Origin: Paenibacillus tepidiphilus
GTDB lineage: Bacteria > Bacillota > Bacilli > Paenibacillales > Paenibacillaceae
DNA: 64,000 bases
NCBI RefSeq assembly: GCF_008635795.1
Contig: NZ_VWRQ01000025.1
Coordinates: 1-64,000 of the forward strand
Direction of reading: 5' to 3'
Shown here: positions 8,205 to 16,817 of the stretch, piece by piece
Layout: each line of letters opens with the position of its first letter
How positions within the stretch are numbered: the first letter of the stretch is position 1
Program-made: the position numbers and the translations under genes
Notes under the pieces: generated by a model
What the model was told of the DNA's origin: nothing
Database searches by the model: none
What the model saw: the letters and a program-made list of their open reading frames with translations, nothing else

Positions 8205-9721
8205 GGTCTGCCACCTCCGCCTCCGGGCATGCCGCCACCGCTGCCAGAGAAGCCGCCACCGCCACTGCCGCCGGTAAAGCTACCGCCGGTAAACCCGCCG
8301 CCCATACCTCCCATACCTCCCATTTGACCTTGCACAGCCTGGGAAGATGAGGTGTTGGTGGAGATTACGGTAGGAATGATGACTTCATCGCCTTCGCTGA
8401 GTCCGCTGACGATTTCAATCGTGCTCTCATCATGGATGCCGACTTCAACGGCTACCCGCGTCTGGCCGGTTGCGGTGCTTGTGCCGCCTGAGCCGCTGCG
8501 TCCGCCGGCCGCGCCTGTACCCCGGCCGCCGTAACCGCCCTGTCCGCCATATCCTCCGGAGAAGCCGCCGCTTGGCCGTTCGCCGCCCCCCGGGAACTCG
8601 CCGCTGGGCCGTTCACCGCCTCCGGGGAAGCCGCCTTCCGGCATTTCCCCAGCCGCAGGCGCCCCGCCCTGAGCCGCATCGCCCGCAGGCGCCCCGCCCT
8701 GAGCCGCATCGCCCGCCGGGGCCGCGCCTTCCGGAGCCTGCCCGCCGCCGGTTGCGTCGCCCGAAGCGGACGCATCTCCGCTGCCTTCCGCACTGGCAGG
8801 CACATTGACGTAATACTTGCCGTTCACTTCGCTTACCGCTTCGATCGGCACGGTAAGAACATCATTCTTCTCTTCAATGGTAATCGCGACCTCTGCTGAC
8901 ATGCCGACCAGCACGCCTGCCGATTCATTGAGACCAACGGTTACGTCAAAGAGGGATACCCCGTTGCTGGAGGTGCCTTCCTTGGCGATCTCAATCACTT
9001 TGCCGCTGAACTCCTGATCCTCCAGGGCATCCAGGGTAATCGTTGCAGCCTGATCCAACTTGACGCTTGGAATATCCAGCTCGTCCACCTGGACGGTTAC
9101 GCTGAGGTTCTCGTAATCCGTCATTGTGAACAGCTCGGCGCCGTTCTGCGCCTGCTCGCCGTCCGTAATATTGACGGCCGTGATCGTTCCGTCCATCGGT
9201 GAGGTCAGCGGATCGGGAGGCAGCATATCCTCTTCAAGGTCGGCAATCGCCTCCTGCTGGTCCGCGATGTCGCTTTGCGCTTTTTCAATGGCTTTCTTTG
9301 CGTTCTTAAGCTCATCTTCGCCGGCATTATTCATCGCGAGCGTCTTGTAGCTCTCCTGCTTATCCGTAAGCTCCGTCTTGAGGCTCTCCAGCGATTTCTC
9401 GGCTTGCTTCATCTGATCGCTCATATCATTTGGGGCAAAGGTAATCAGCACATCGCCGGCTTTGACGGTATCGCCTTTCTTTACCATAACCTGATCGACT
9501 TCTCCGGCTTCCTTGGTGCGGACCGTCTCGGAGTTGATGGCCGAGACCGATCCGGAGCCCGAGACGCCGACAAGAATATTGCCTTTGGTCACTCTGGCGG
9601 TGTTAAGCTGGACAGCTCCGGCCGTGTTATGCGGGTCAGGCCACAGCACATAGGCCAGAATCCCGGCAGCGGCTGTGACAGCAATGATGCTTGATGTCCA
9701 AATCACTTTCTTCTTTTTCAT
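8201..9721 (-). CDS. Membrane fusion protein (HlyD/MacA/YknX-like) with low-complexity inserts
   Basis: 506 residues. An N-terminal membrane anchor (VIWTSSIIAVTAAAGILAYVL) is followed by a split lipoyl/barrel-sandwich fold (about 40-220) around a coiled-coil hairpin (90-165) and beta-barrel segments. This is the adaptor that works with the MacB-like ABC pair encoded just downstream. Two unusual parts stand out: a Gly/Ala/Pro-rich stretch at about 315-410 with short repeats (AGDAAQGGAP, GGERPSG), and a Gly-rich C-terminus of about 45 residues. These inserts are not part of the usual fold and may be flexible surface or wall-spanning linkers. The start has GGAGG 7-8 nt upstream. Family certain, substrate unknown. 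Confidence 0.9.
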   Translation of the reverse strand: MKKKKVIWTSSIIAVTAAAGILAYVLWPDPHNTAGAVQLNTARVTKGNILVGVSGSGSVSAINSETVRTKEAGEVDQVMVKKGDTVKAGDVLITFAPNDMSDQMKQAEKSLESLKTELTDKQESYKTLAMNNAGEDELKNAKKAIEKAQSDIADQQEAIADLEEDMLPPDPLTSPMDGTITAVNITDGEQAQNGAELFTMTDYENLSVTVQVDELDIPSVKLDQAATITLDALEDQEFSGKVIEIAKEGTSSNGVSLFDVTVGLNESAGVLVGMSAEVAITIEEKNDVLTVPIEAVSEVNGKYYVNVPASAEGSGDASASGDATGGGQAPEGAAPAGDAAQGGAPAGDAAQGGAPAAGEMPEGGFPGGGERPSGEFPGGGERPSGGFSGGYGGQGGYGGRGTGAAGGRSGSGGTSTATGQTRVAVEVGIHDESTIEIVSGLSEGDEVIIPTVISTNTSSSQAVQGQMGGMGGMGGGFTGGSFTGGSGGGGFSGSGGGMPGGGGGRP

Positions 9722-9769
9722 TCCGATCCTCCATCTTGCTTAAAGTATAAGGCAGAGCGTGGACTTCCC

Positions 9770-12352
9770 TTATGAACCGCTTGGTGTGCCGCTACCTGTG
9801 CCGCCTTCTTGCGTTTCTGTTTCCGCTGTCGCTGCAGCTTTTACTGTCACGTTAATGGTGTAGCTCTGGCTGCCGAGCAAGGCGCGCTGGCCCTGGAATT
9901 CGTCGTACAGCTCCAGCCTGTAAGTTCCGCCGTTCAAGCTTTTGTACAAGGAATTGTCAATCGTAGTGGTATAGGTGCTGTAGCTGCCGACTGTAAGATC
10001 TGTACCCGTGCTTAAGGCTTTGTCAAAATACTGGCCGAACGGGTCAACGACACGCAAGACGAGCTTATGCTGATAGGTGCCCATCTGATAAGCCGTGTCC
10101 TGATCCAATTTGTAGTTGAAGGAAATGGCCAGCTTGCTGGTGCCCTGGGTCAGCTCGCCCGATGAACTGCCGACAGCAAGCGTATATGGATACATGGAAA
10201 CGGAAGTCAGCGCAGCTGCGGGGGTGACAAGCGACGGACTCAGCGTCAGCGCGGCTGTGCTGACATAGCCGGCAGCTTCCGTTCCTGCAGAAGTCAGCTT
10301 GCCGCCGGCAACGGACTGGCTGACATAGAGCTGCAGGCCGGAGGTATTGACCGAGGCCGGTATTTTGGCCCAGAAGCTGACCAGCGTTTTGCCGCCGGGA
10401 CTGGTGGATAGCTCCGACTGGTTCGCAGTGGCTTCAAACACCTCGCCGTTCACGCTTCGGAACTGTGCGTACAGCCGTGACAAATCCGCCTGCCGTGTTT
10501 CCTGGCTGTTCATTTCAAGCTCGGTATAAACGACGTTGGTGTCCGTGCCTTTGTAAACGGTCGTCACGCGTTCCGTCACGGCGGCTTTCTTACCGGCGGA
10601 TGTTATGGTGAAGCCTTCTCCTGCGGCCAGAGGCGCGATGGCGGTGGTAGCCCCGTCTGCTGTGGTGAGCAGCAGGAACTGCTTGGTCTCGGTTCCGCTG
10701 ACAGTCTGCAGGAGGATTTTGGCCTGCCCGAAGCTGAGCGTGTAAGGAATGCTGGCCAGTACCGAGAGCTCCGTGGCTGCGCCCGGTGCCAGCGTCGTGC
10801 CTGCATCTTCGCTATAGAGCTGGGAGGACGAAGTAAGATCGGTTCCATCCACCTTCAGAATGCCTGTCAGGGCAGGCAATGTTACCGTCTTGGAGGTAGA
10901 GTTGCGGATGGTCAGCTTGGCCTGGAGCAGATCCTTGCTGCCCCAAGGCAGGCGCTGCAGTGAATTCAGCGTTACGCCGAATGTGCCGTAATTATTGGTC
11001 ACGCTGGTCTCGGCCGCCACGTGGGAATTAGTCTGCAGCGTATAAGGGATGCTGAAATAAGCGACAGGCAGCACTACTTTACTCGTGCTGTCGGTGCCGG
11101 CCGGTGGAACGACACGCAGCTGCAGCTTATCCTGCTTCAATTCCAGCGGAATGCTGGTATCCAGTGCAATTACTTGCTCTTCCAGCGGCTTCAGGGTCAA
11201 ATTGTTGAAGGCGGTGGTTGTGACAGGGAAGCTGTAGCCTTCCGACGACTGTACCGAAAGCTCATATGCCGGAACAGCCACAGCCTTGCTGCCGGTGTTC
11301 TTGATGCGGAACTGGTAGCTCCATGCTGCGCTGCCGTTATCCGCAGAGACCGCCGCCTTTAACAGCTGCAGCTCAACGATGTTGCTGTCGATGGATACTT
11401 TCTTGGTATACCCGGCAGCGACGGTGAAGGAGGCATTGCTTGCGGCAGGCAACGAATAAGAGACTACCGGCAGATACAGCTTGAGCGACTCATCCAGCTT
11501 GGCAATCTGCAGCGTCATGCTCTTGGTGTTCATATAGGCCGGAATTTCGGTCATGAAATACAAGGTTTTCTTTTCCTGCGGCTGGATTTTGTACTCGGAG
11601 CTGCTCTCGTCCAGGGCAAGCGTGAACACGGAACCGCCGGAGGATTTCAGATACAGGCTGTAGCCGGGATCGGTGAGCACCTTGGTGCCCAGGTTGGTGA
11701 CCGTGAGACCCACTTTGGCATAAGCTTTGCCGTTATAGTTGTAGATTTGCAGCGCAGAGGCCTGGGTAGTGGCGGGAATGCTGCCCAGAGTGATCTTGCG
11801 GCTCTCGCCCTGCAGCGCGGATAGTGAATAGTTGGCAGGGACGGTGAATGTGCCGATCCGCTGTTCGTAGTCGGCTGCGCTGAAGTTCCAGCCATACATA
11901 TTGACTTTAAGTCCCTTGACGCTTGAGGCTTGTCCTATATTGGCGTAGTATGTAATACTCTTCGTTTCTTTGCCGGCAATCTTCTTCGTCTGGGCATCCG
12001 CCGATACCGCAAGTCCTTTAATGATGCTGCCTCCGGGAGTGAGTACCTTAGAGAAGTAGTTGGCCAGATTCACGCTGGTGCCTGCGGTATTGGTGTATGT
12101 CAGTGTATACGTGAGGATATTTCCGCCCTCCTGGGCCAAAATACCGACGTCGCTCAGCTTCACGCTGAACGACGAGCCGAGCTTCATGGCGCTGAGTCCC
12201 GCCAGCGTGGAGACCCCGGTCTGCGCGGCCGCTGTGGCTGCGGCAGCGGAAGACGCCGCTTCGGCCACAGTCCCGGCGGCAAAGCCCGGAAATTGACTGA
12301 CGGCAATTGTACTGAGCAGCAGCAATACAAATGCCTTGCTTCGTTTATGCAT
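9770..12352 (-). CDS. Secreted protein with tandem beta-sandwich-like repeats, linked to the ABC block
   Basis: 860 residues beginning with a clear signal peptide (SKAFVLLLLSTIAVSQFPGFA, cleavage likely around 26-33). I recognise no named family. Internally about five modules of 110-140 residues recur. Each has an N-terminal strand pair of the type YTLTYTNT or YQFRIKNTG, then a PxYxLxxxxxxGxxF stretch, then I/LxPxExKTLxFxxxIP or close variants, and an ending like LPVVSYSLP or LPVAYFSIP. The pattern suggests Ig-like or DUF4352-like beta sandwiches on the cell surface. No sorting motif or membrane helix follows. It is the first gene of the minus-strand block, 48 bp before the membrane fusion protein, with a strong GGGAGGG ribosome binding site. 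It may be cargo or an extracellular partner of the MacAB-like system (inference). Confidence 0.8.
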   Translation of the reverse strand: MHKRSKAFVLLLLSTIAVSQFPGFAAGTVAEAASSAAAATAAAQTGVSTLAGLSAMKLGSSFSVKLSDVGILAQEGGNILTYTLTYTNTAGTSVNLANYFSKVLTPGGSIIKGLAVSADAQTKKIAGKETKSITYYANIGQASSVKGLKVNMYGWNFSAADYEQRIGTFTVPANYSLSALQGESRKITLGSIPATTQASALQIYNYNGKAYAKVGLTVTNLGTKVLTDPGYSLYLKSSGGSVFTLALDESSSEYKIQPQEKKTLYFMTEIPAYMNTKSMTLQIAKLDESLKLYLPVVSYSLPAASNASFTVAAGYTKKVSIDSNIVELQLLKAAVSADNGSAAWSYQFRIKNTGSKAVAVPAYELSVQSSEGYSFPVTTTAFNNLTLKPLEEQVIALDTSIPLELKQDKLQLRVVPPAGTDSTSKVVLPVAYFSIPYTLQTNSHVAAETSVTNNYGTFGVTLNSLQRLPWGSKDLLQAKLTIRNSTSKTVTLPALTGILKVDGTDLTSSSQLYSEDAGTTLAPGAATELSVLASIPYTLSFGQAKILLQTVSGTETKQFLLLTTADGATTAIAPLAAGEGFTITSAGKKAAVTERVTTVYKGTDTNVVYTELEMNSQETRQADLSRLYAQFRSVNGEVFEATANQSELSTSPGGKTLVSFWAKIPASVNTSGLQLYVSQSVAGGKLTSAGTEAAGYVSTAALTLSPSLVTPAAALTSVSMYPYTLAVGSSSGELTQGTSKLAISFNYKLDQDTAYQMGTYQHKLVLRVVDPFGQYFDKALSTGTDLTVGSYSTYTTTIDNSLYKSLNGGTYRLELYDEFQGQRALLGSQSYTINVTVKAAATAETETQEGGTGSGTPSGS

Positions 12353-12657
12353 GAATTTCCCTCCCTGTTAACAAGCCGGTGCTATCCGATAAGCGCAGTA
12401 GGGTTATTCGGTTAACCCGGCTTTTTCCATCTAGAAAATTAGCAAAGCAGGCTGAACGTAAGCTGAAAAAGATGCCATGAAACCCTTCTGAAACTTAAAG
12501 GGACCTTAAAGCCAGATAAAAATTGCCCTAATTTTGATTCGTGCAGCGTCTCCTTGGAAATAATGGCATGGTGGGAGACCTGATCCCGGAGCGGCGATTT
12601 TCTTCTGCCTCATACAGAAGCGGGCTGCCCCTATAAGGGCGTCATTGCCGCTTTTGC

Positions 12658-12686
12658 TTGTCAAACCGGCGTTATTTGCATATAAT
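12658..12686 (+). promoter_or_regulatory. Sigma-A promoter for the T-box leader and pheST
   Basis: TTGTCA (12658-12663) and TATAAT (12681-12686) are separated by 17 bp. Transcription would begin near 12693, just before the T-box. The upstream gap back to 12353 holds no gene; the minus-strand open frame 12506-12871 overlaps this promoter and the leader and is judged spurious. Confidence 0.8.
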
Positions 12687-12692
12687 GAGTAG

Positions 12693-13037
12693 CATATCTT
12701 TGAACTGCTTTGTCCGCTGCAGGCGGACAATACCGAAAAGATGCATTGATGGAGACAAGTAGTCAGCGACTGGCTCGACAGGGAGGAAACGCCGGAGATT
12801 GAGAGCGTTTCTGGGCAATAAGCGCTGCCGAAATTCACTCCGGAGCAGTTCCCTGAAATCCGCTCAGGCATGAGGCTGAGGGGTGCAGTAGGGGATACCG
12901 GCCGCAGACCGTTATTTCTGGCAAAGTGAGACGGGTGTTTTTCCGTAAGGGTGGTTTGTCACCTTAAATGTACGGAGACCTGTCTAATTAGGGTGGTACC
13001 ACGGTCTCTTCGTCCCTTAGCGATGAAGAGGCCTTTT
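12693..13037 (+). promoter_or_regulatory. Phenylalanine T-box leader with terminator
   Basis: The T-box core AGGGTGGTACCACGG is at 12990-13004. It is followed by a terminator stem (CTCTTCGTC with GATGAAGAG, then CCTTTTT) ending at about 13037. Upstream, the stem I context CCGAAATTCACTCCGGAG places the specifier codon TTC (Phe) at 12834-12836. Uncharged tRNA-Phe would stabilise the antiterminator and allow pheST transcription. The 5' limit is set from the promoter; the specifier assignment rests on the conserved neighbouring sequence and on the downstream gene. Confidence 0.93.
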
Positions 13038-13077
13038 TGCGTGGATTAAGATGAATGAAGGGGGCAGAACGAAAGTC

Positions 13078-14112
13078 ATGAAAGAAAAACTGGAAGCACT
13101 GAAAGTGGAGGCGCTGGCGAAGCTGCAGGAAGTTACCGATCCGCAGACGCTCAACGACCTGCGCGTCAAGTATTTGGGCAAGAAGGGTGAACTCACGGAA
13201 GTATTGCGCGGCATGGGCGGACTGAGCGCGGAGGAGCGTCCGGTCATCGGACAGGTGGCCAATCTGGTGCGCAGCGCTATTGAAGAGGTCATCTCGGCCA
13301 AGCAGGAGGCCTTTGTGCAGCAGGAGACGCAGGCGCGTCTGCAGGCGGAGAAGGTGGATGTTACGCTGCAGGGCCGCACATTGCCGCAGGGGGGACTGCA
13401 TCCTTTGAGCCGCGTAATCCGCGAGATCGAGGATATCTTCATCGGCATGGGCTACCGGGTAGCTGAAGGTCCTGAAGTGGAAACGGATTTCTACAACTTC
13501 GAGGCGCTGAATCTGCCGAAGAACCATCCGGCACGGGATATGCAGGATTCCTTCTATTTGACTGAGGATCTGCTGATGCGAACCCAGACGTCTCCGGTGC
13601 AGATCCGCACCATGATGGCGATGAACGGGGAGACTCCGGTCAAAATCATCTGTCCCGGCAAGGTATTCCGCCGCGATGACGATGATGCGACGCATTCCTT
13701 CCAGTTCCATCAAATTGAAGGCCTGGTCATCGGCAAGAACATCCGCATGAGCGACTTGAAAGGCACCCTGCAGCAGTTCGTGACCGAAATGTTCGGTCCG
13801 CACACGCGCATCCGGCTGCGCCCGAGCTTCTTCCCGTTCACCGAGCCGAGCGTTGAGGTGGATGTCAGCTGCTTCAAATGCGGCGGCGACGGCTGCCGGC
13901 TGTGCAAGCAGAGCGGCTGGCTGGAGATTCTGGGCGCCGGCATGGTGCATCCGAATGTGCTGCGGGCAGGCGGCTATGATCCGGAAGTTGACAGCGGATT
14001 CGCCTTCGGCATGGGCGTGGAGCGGATTGCGATGCTGAAGTACGGCATTGACGATATCCGCAATTTCTATATCAACGATATGGGATTCGTGAAGCAATTC
14101 AAGGGAATCTGA
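13078..14112 (+). CDS. pheS: Phenylalanine-tRNA ligase alpha subunit
   Basis: 344 residues from the ATG at 13078, which matches the usual length and N-terminus ([16 protein letters not shown]...). An in-frame ATG at 13051 would add nine residues but has no ribosome binding site, whereas GAAGGGGGC lies before 13078. An N-terminal coiled coil (about 1-85) binds tRNA. The class II catalytic core follows, with motif 2 ([21 protein letters not shown]) and motif 3 ([22 protein letters not shown]). It charges tRNA-Phe as an alpha2-beta2 enzyme with the next gene product, and is controlled by the T-box just upstream. Confidence 0.98.
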   Translation: MKEKLEALKVEALAKLQEVTDPQTLNDLRVKYLGKKGELTEVLRGMGGLSAEERPVIGQVANLVRSAIEEVISAKQEAFVQQETQARLQAEKVDVTLQGRTLPQGGLHPLSRVIREIEDIFIGMGYRVAEGPEVETDFYNFEALNLPKNHPARDMQDSFYLTEDLLMRTQTSPVQIRTMMAMNGETPVKIICPGKVFRRDDDDATHSFQFHQIEGLVIGKNIRMSDLKGTLQQFVTEMFGPHTRIRLRPSFFPFTEPSVEVDVSCFKCGGDGCRLCKQSGWLEILGAGMVHPNVLRAGGYDPEVDSGFAFGMGVERIAMLKYGIDDIRNFYINDMGFVKQFKGI

Positions 14113-14153
14113 GCGTAATACCAAATAAAGCAATGTAAAGGAAGTGTGCGGAC

Positions 14154-16598
14154 ATGAAAGTATCAACCGAATGGCTCGGTGATTATATATCGCTCGAAGG
14201 CGTCGCCGCCGAAGAGCTGGCAGAGAAAATTACTGCCGCCGGCATTGAGATCGACGGCGTGGAACGCCGCAATAAAGGGTTGTCCGGGATTGTGGTCGGC
14301 TATGTCAAATCCAAAGAAAAGCATCCCGATGCCGACAAGCTGAATGTATGCGTGGTCGATGCGGGACAAGGCGAGGACCTGCAGATAGTCTGCGGCGCGA
14401 AGAATGTGGCTGCAGGCCAGAAGGTTCCGGTTGCCCTTGTCGGCGCCAAGCTGCCGGGTCTGGAGATCAAGAAGGCCAAGCTGCGCGGCGTATTGTCCCA
14501 GGGCATGATCTGCTCCGCCAAGGAGCTGGGCATGAACGACAAGCTGCTGCCCAAGGAGCAGCAGGAAGGCATCCTCGTGCTGCCTGAGAATACGGAGATC
14601 GGCCAGGATATCCTGAAGGTGCTCGGCCTCAGCGATGAAATCATGGAATTCGATCTGACACCGAACCGCTCCGACTGTCTCAGCATGATCGGCGCAGCCT
14701 ATGAGGTCAGCGCGATCCTGGGCCGCGAGCTGAAGCTGCCGGACCCGGCGGCGGAGCTGGTGGAAGCCGGAGGGCCTGCCGCAGAGCTGGTCAGCTCCAG
14801 AATTGATAACGAAGAGCTGAGCTCGCATTATGCGCTGCGGTATATTTCCGGCGTGAAGCCGGGACCTTCCCCGCTGTGGATTCAGAACCGGCTGATGGCG
14901 GCCGGTGTTCGCCCGATCAATAACATTGTGGACATCACCAACTATGTAATGCTGGAATACGGCCAGCCGCTGCACGCATTTGACGCCGACAAGGTTGCCG
15001 GCGGTGTACTGGGTGTACGGCTTGCCCATGAAGGCGAAACGCTGGTTACGCTGGACGGCCAGGAACGCAAGCTCGAGCCGCACATGCTGGTCATCGCCGA
15101 TGCCGAGAAGGCAGTTGCTCTGGCCGGTGTGATGGGCGGTCTGGATACGGAGGTTACGGATGACACCGTGAATATTATCCTGGAATCCGCCAAGTTCGAC
15201 GGGGGCACCGTCCGCAAGACCTCGCGCCAGCTGGGCCTGCGCTCGGAGGCTTCGCTGCGCTTCGAGAAGGAAGTGGACCCGAATGCCGTCATTCCGGCGC
15301 TGAACCGGGCTGCCGTGCTGATCGCACGCTACGCCGGAGGTTCTGTGCATGAGGGTATCTCCCAAGCGGGCGGCGCAGAAGTGCAGGAGAGCATTCTGAC
15401 GCTATCGCTGGAGAAGCTCAATCATTATCTGGGTACAGAGCTGTCCTTGCTGGAAGTGAAGACGCTGTTTGGCCGTCTGCATTTCAAATGCGGCGACGCT
15501 GCCCAGGGAATCGTCGAAGTGCAGGTTCCTACCCGGCGCGGAGACATTACGGCAGATGTGGACCTGATTGAAGAAATTGCCCGCCTGTACGGGTACGACA
15601 ACATCCCGACTACGCTGATTGAAGGGGTCACCACCCCGGGAACGCTGACACGCGAGCAATTTGTGCGCCGTGAGCTGCGCAAGCTGCTGGCGGGCGGGGG
15701 CTATCAGGAGGTAATGGGCTATTCCTTCATTCAGCCTGAGCAGAGCAAGCTGTTCCCGGCACTGTCCGGCGGACGTCATGCCTTGAAGCTGGCGATGCCG
15801 ATGAGCGAGGAGCGCAGCGTGCTGCGCACGACATTGCTTCCGCAGCTGCTGGATATCGCCCTGTACAACAGCAACCGCCGGCAAAGCGATCTGGCGCTCT
15901 TCGAGCTTGGAAACATTTTCTTCACAGATGAAGAGGAACTCACACGCCAGCCGCAGGAGCTGCCTGTATTGGGACTGCTGCTTACCGGTAACCAGGGGGC
16001 GAAGCAATGGAACGGCTCTGCCCGTCCGGTGGATTTCTATGATATCAAGGGCGCTCTGGAAGCTGTGTTCGCCTATCTGGGCCTCAGTGACCGGATTGTC
16101 TATGAAGGCGACGCTCCCCAGGATTATCATCCGGGCCGCTCGGCGTCGGTATATCTGCTCGGGGCCGAAGGCCGCCTGAAGCTGGGAACCATGGGCCAGG
16201 TACACCCGGAGCTTACCCGCAAGCTCGACCTGGAGGATACCTATGTGGCTGAAGTGCTGCTGCAGCCATTGTACGACAATGCGCGGACAGCGCTTCAATA
16301 CAGCGAGCTGCACCGCTTCCCGGGCATGGAACGGGACATTGCGGTAGTGGTTGGCGAAGAAGTGCCGGCCGGCCATTTGCTGGCGGCGATCCGTGAGCAT
16401 GGCGGTACGCTGCTGCAGAATGTCCAGGTGTTCGACGTGTATACGGGCGGCAAAATGGAAAGCGGCAAGAAGAGCGTGGCTATCTCCCTGCTCTACCGTC
16501 ATACCGAGCGCACACTGACCGATGAGGAAGTCGGAGAAGTGCATGAAGGCGTCGTCGCAGCCCTTCAGCAAACTTTTGGCGCAGAATTAAGAAAATAG
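14154..16598 (+). CDS. pheT: Phenylalanine-tRNA ligase beta subunit
   Basis: 814 residues, normal length. Domains in order: EMAP/tRNA-binding domain at about 40-155 (VGYVKSKEKHPDADKLNVCVVD, GAKNVAAGQKVPVA), B3/B4 editing region at about 210-385, B5 domain at about 405-475, a catalytic-like core, and the C-terminal FDX-ACB anticodon-binding domain at about 720-813 (HRFPGMERDIAVVV). It lies 41 bp after pheS with AAGGAAGTG before the ATG, in one T-box-controlled operon. A stem-loop with T-rich tail ends the unit. Confidence 0.98.
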   Translation: MKVSTEWLGDYISLEGVAAEELAEKITAAGIEIDGVERRNKGLSGIVVGYVKSKEKHPDADKLNVCVVDAGQGEDLQIVCGAKNVAAGQKVPVALVGAKLPGLEIKKAKLRGVLSQGMICSAKELGMNDKLLPKEQQEGILVLPENTEIGQDILKVLGLSDEIMEFDLTPNRSDCLSMIGAAYEVSAILGRELKLPDPAAELVEAGGPAAELVSSRIDNEELSSHYALRYISGVKPGPSPLWIQNRLMAAGVRPINNIVDITNYVMLEYGQPLHAFDADKVAGGVLGVRLAHEGETLVTLDGQERKLEPHMLVIADAEKAVALAGVMGGLDTEVTDDTVNIILESAKFDGGTVRKTSRQLGLRSEASLRFEKEVDPNAVIPALNRAAVLIARYAGGSVHEGISQAGGAEVQESILTLSLEKLNHYLGTELSLLEVKTLFGRLHFKCGDAAQGIVEVQVPTRRGDITADVDLIEEIARLYGYDNIPTTLIEGVTTPGTLTREQFVRRELRKLLAGGGYQEVMGYSFIQPEQSKLFPALSGGRHALKLAMPMSEERSVLRTTLLPQLLDIALYNSNRRQSDLALFELGNIFFTDEEELTRQPQELPVLGLLLTGNQGAKQWNGSARPVDFYDIKGALEAVFAYLGLSDRIVYEGDAPQDYHPGRSASVYLLGAEGRLKLGTMGQVHPELTRKLDLEDTYVAEVLLQPLYDNARTALQYSELHRFPGMERDIAVVVGEEVPAGHLLAAIREHGGTLLQNVQVFDVYTGGKMESGKKSVAISLLYRHTERTLTDEEVGEVHEGVVAALQQTFGAELRK

Positions 16599-16607
16599 CA
16601 GGAAAAG

Positions 16608-16658
16608 AACAAAGCCGCAGCGAATCCTTAACAACCGGGATCCCTGCGGCTTTGTTTG
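16608..16658 (+). terminator. Terminator of pheST
   Basis: A 13-bp stem AACAAAGCCGCAG/CTGCGGCTTTGTT starts 10 bp after the pheT stop codon, with T-rich flanks. Confidence 0.85.
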
Positions 16659-16735
16659 CTTATGGAATCTGTAAGTGCGAAGGCTTTGCGGGAAGATAAA
16701 TGCCCGGTCAGGGTAATCCTTGAGTGAACGCATTT

Positions 16736-16765
16736 TTGCCAAACCTTCAGTATTGACGCTACAAT
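16736..16765 (+). promoter_or_regulatory. Probable sigma-A promoter of the ZapA-coiled-coil gene
   Basis: TTGCCA (16736-16741) and TACAAT (16760-16765) are 18 bp apart, 52 bp before the GTG start. A competing reading with TTGACG at 16753 is less well spaced. Confidence 0.5.
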
Positions 16766-16817
16766 AGAAGAGTATAAGCCAGCTAGAATCCGCACACATC
16801 TAAAGGAGGGCACAACT

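Noticed and set aside
12506-12871. 121-codon minus-strand open frame
   Set aside because: It overlaps the pheST promoter and T-box leader, has no ribosome binding site and no protein-like sequence.
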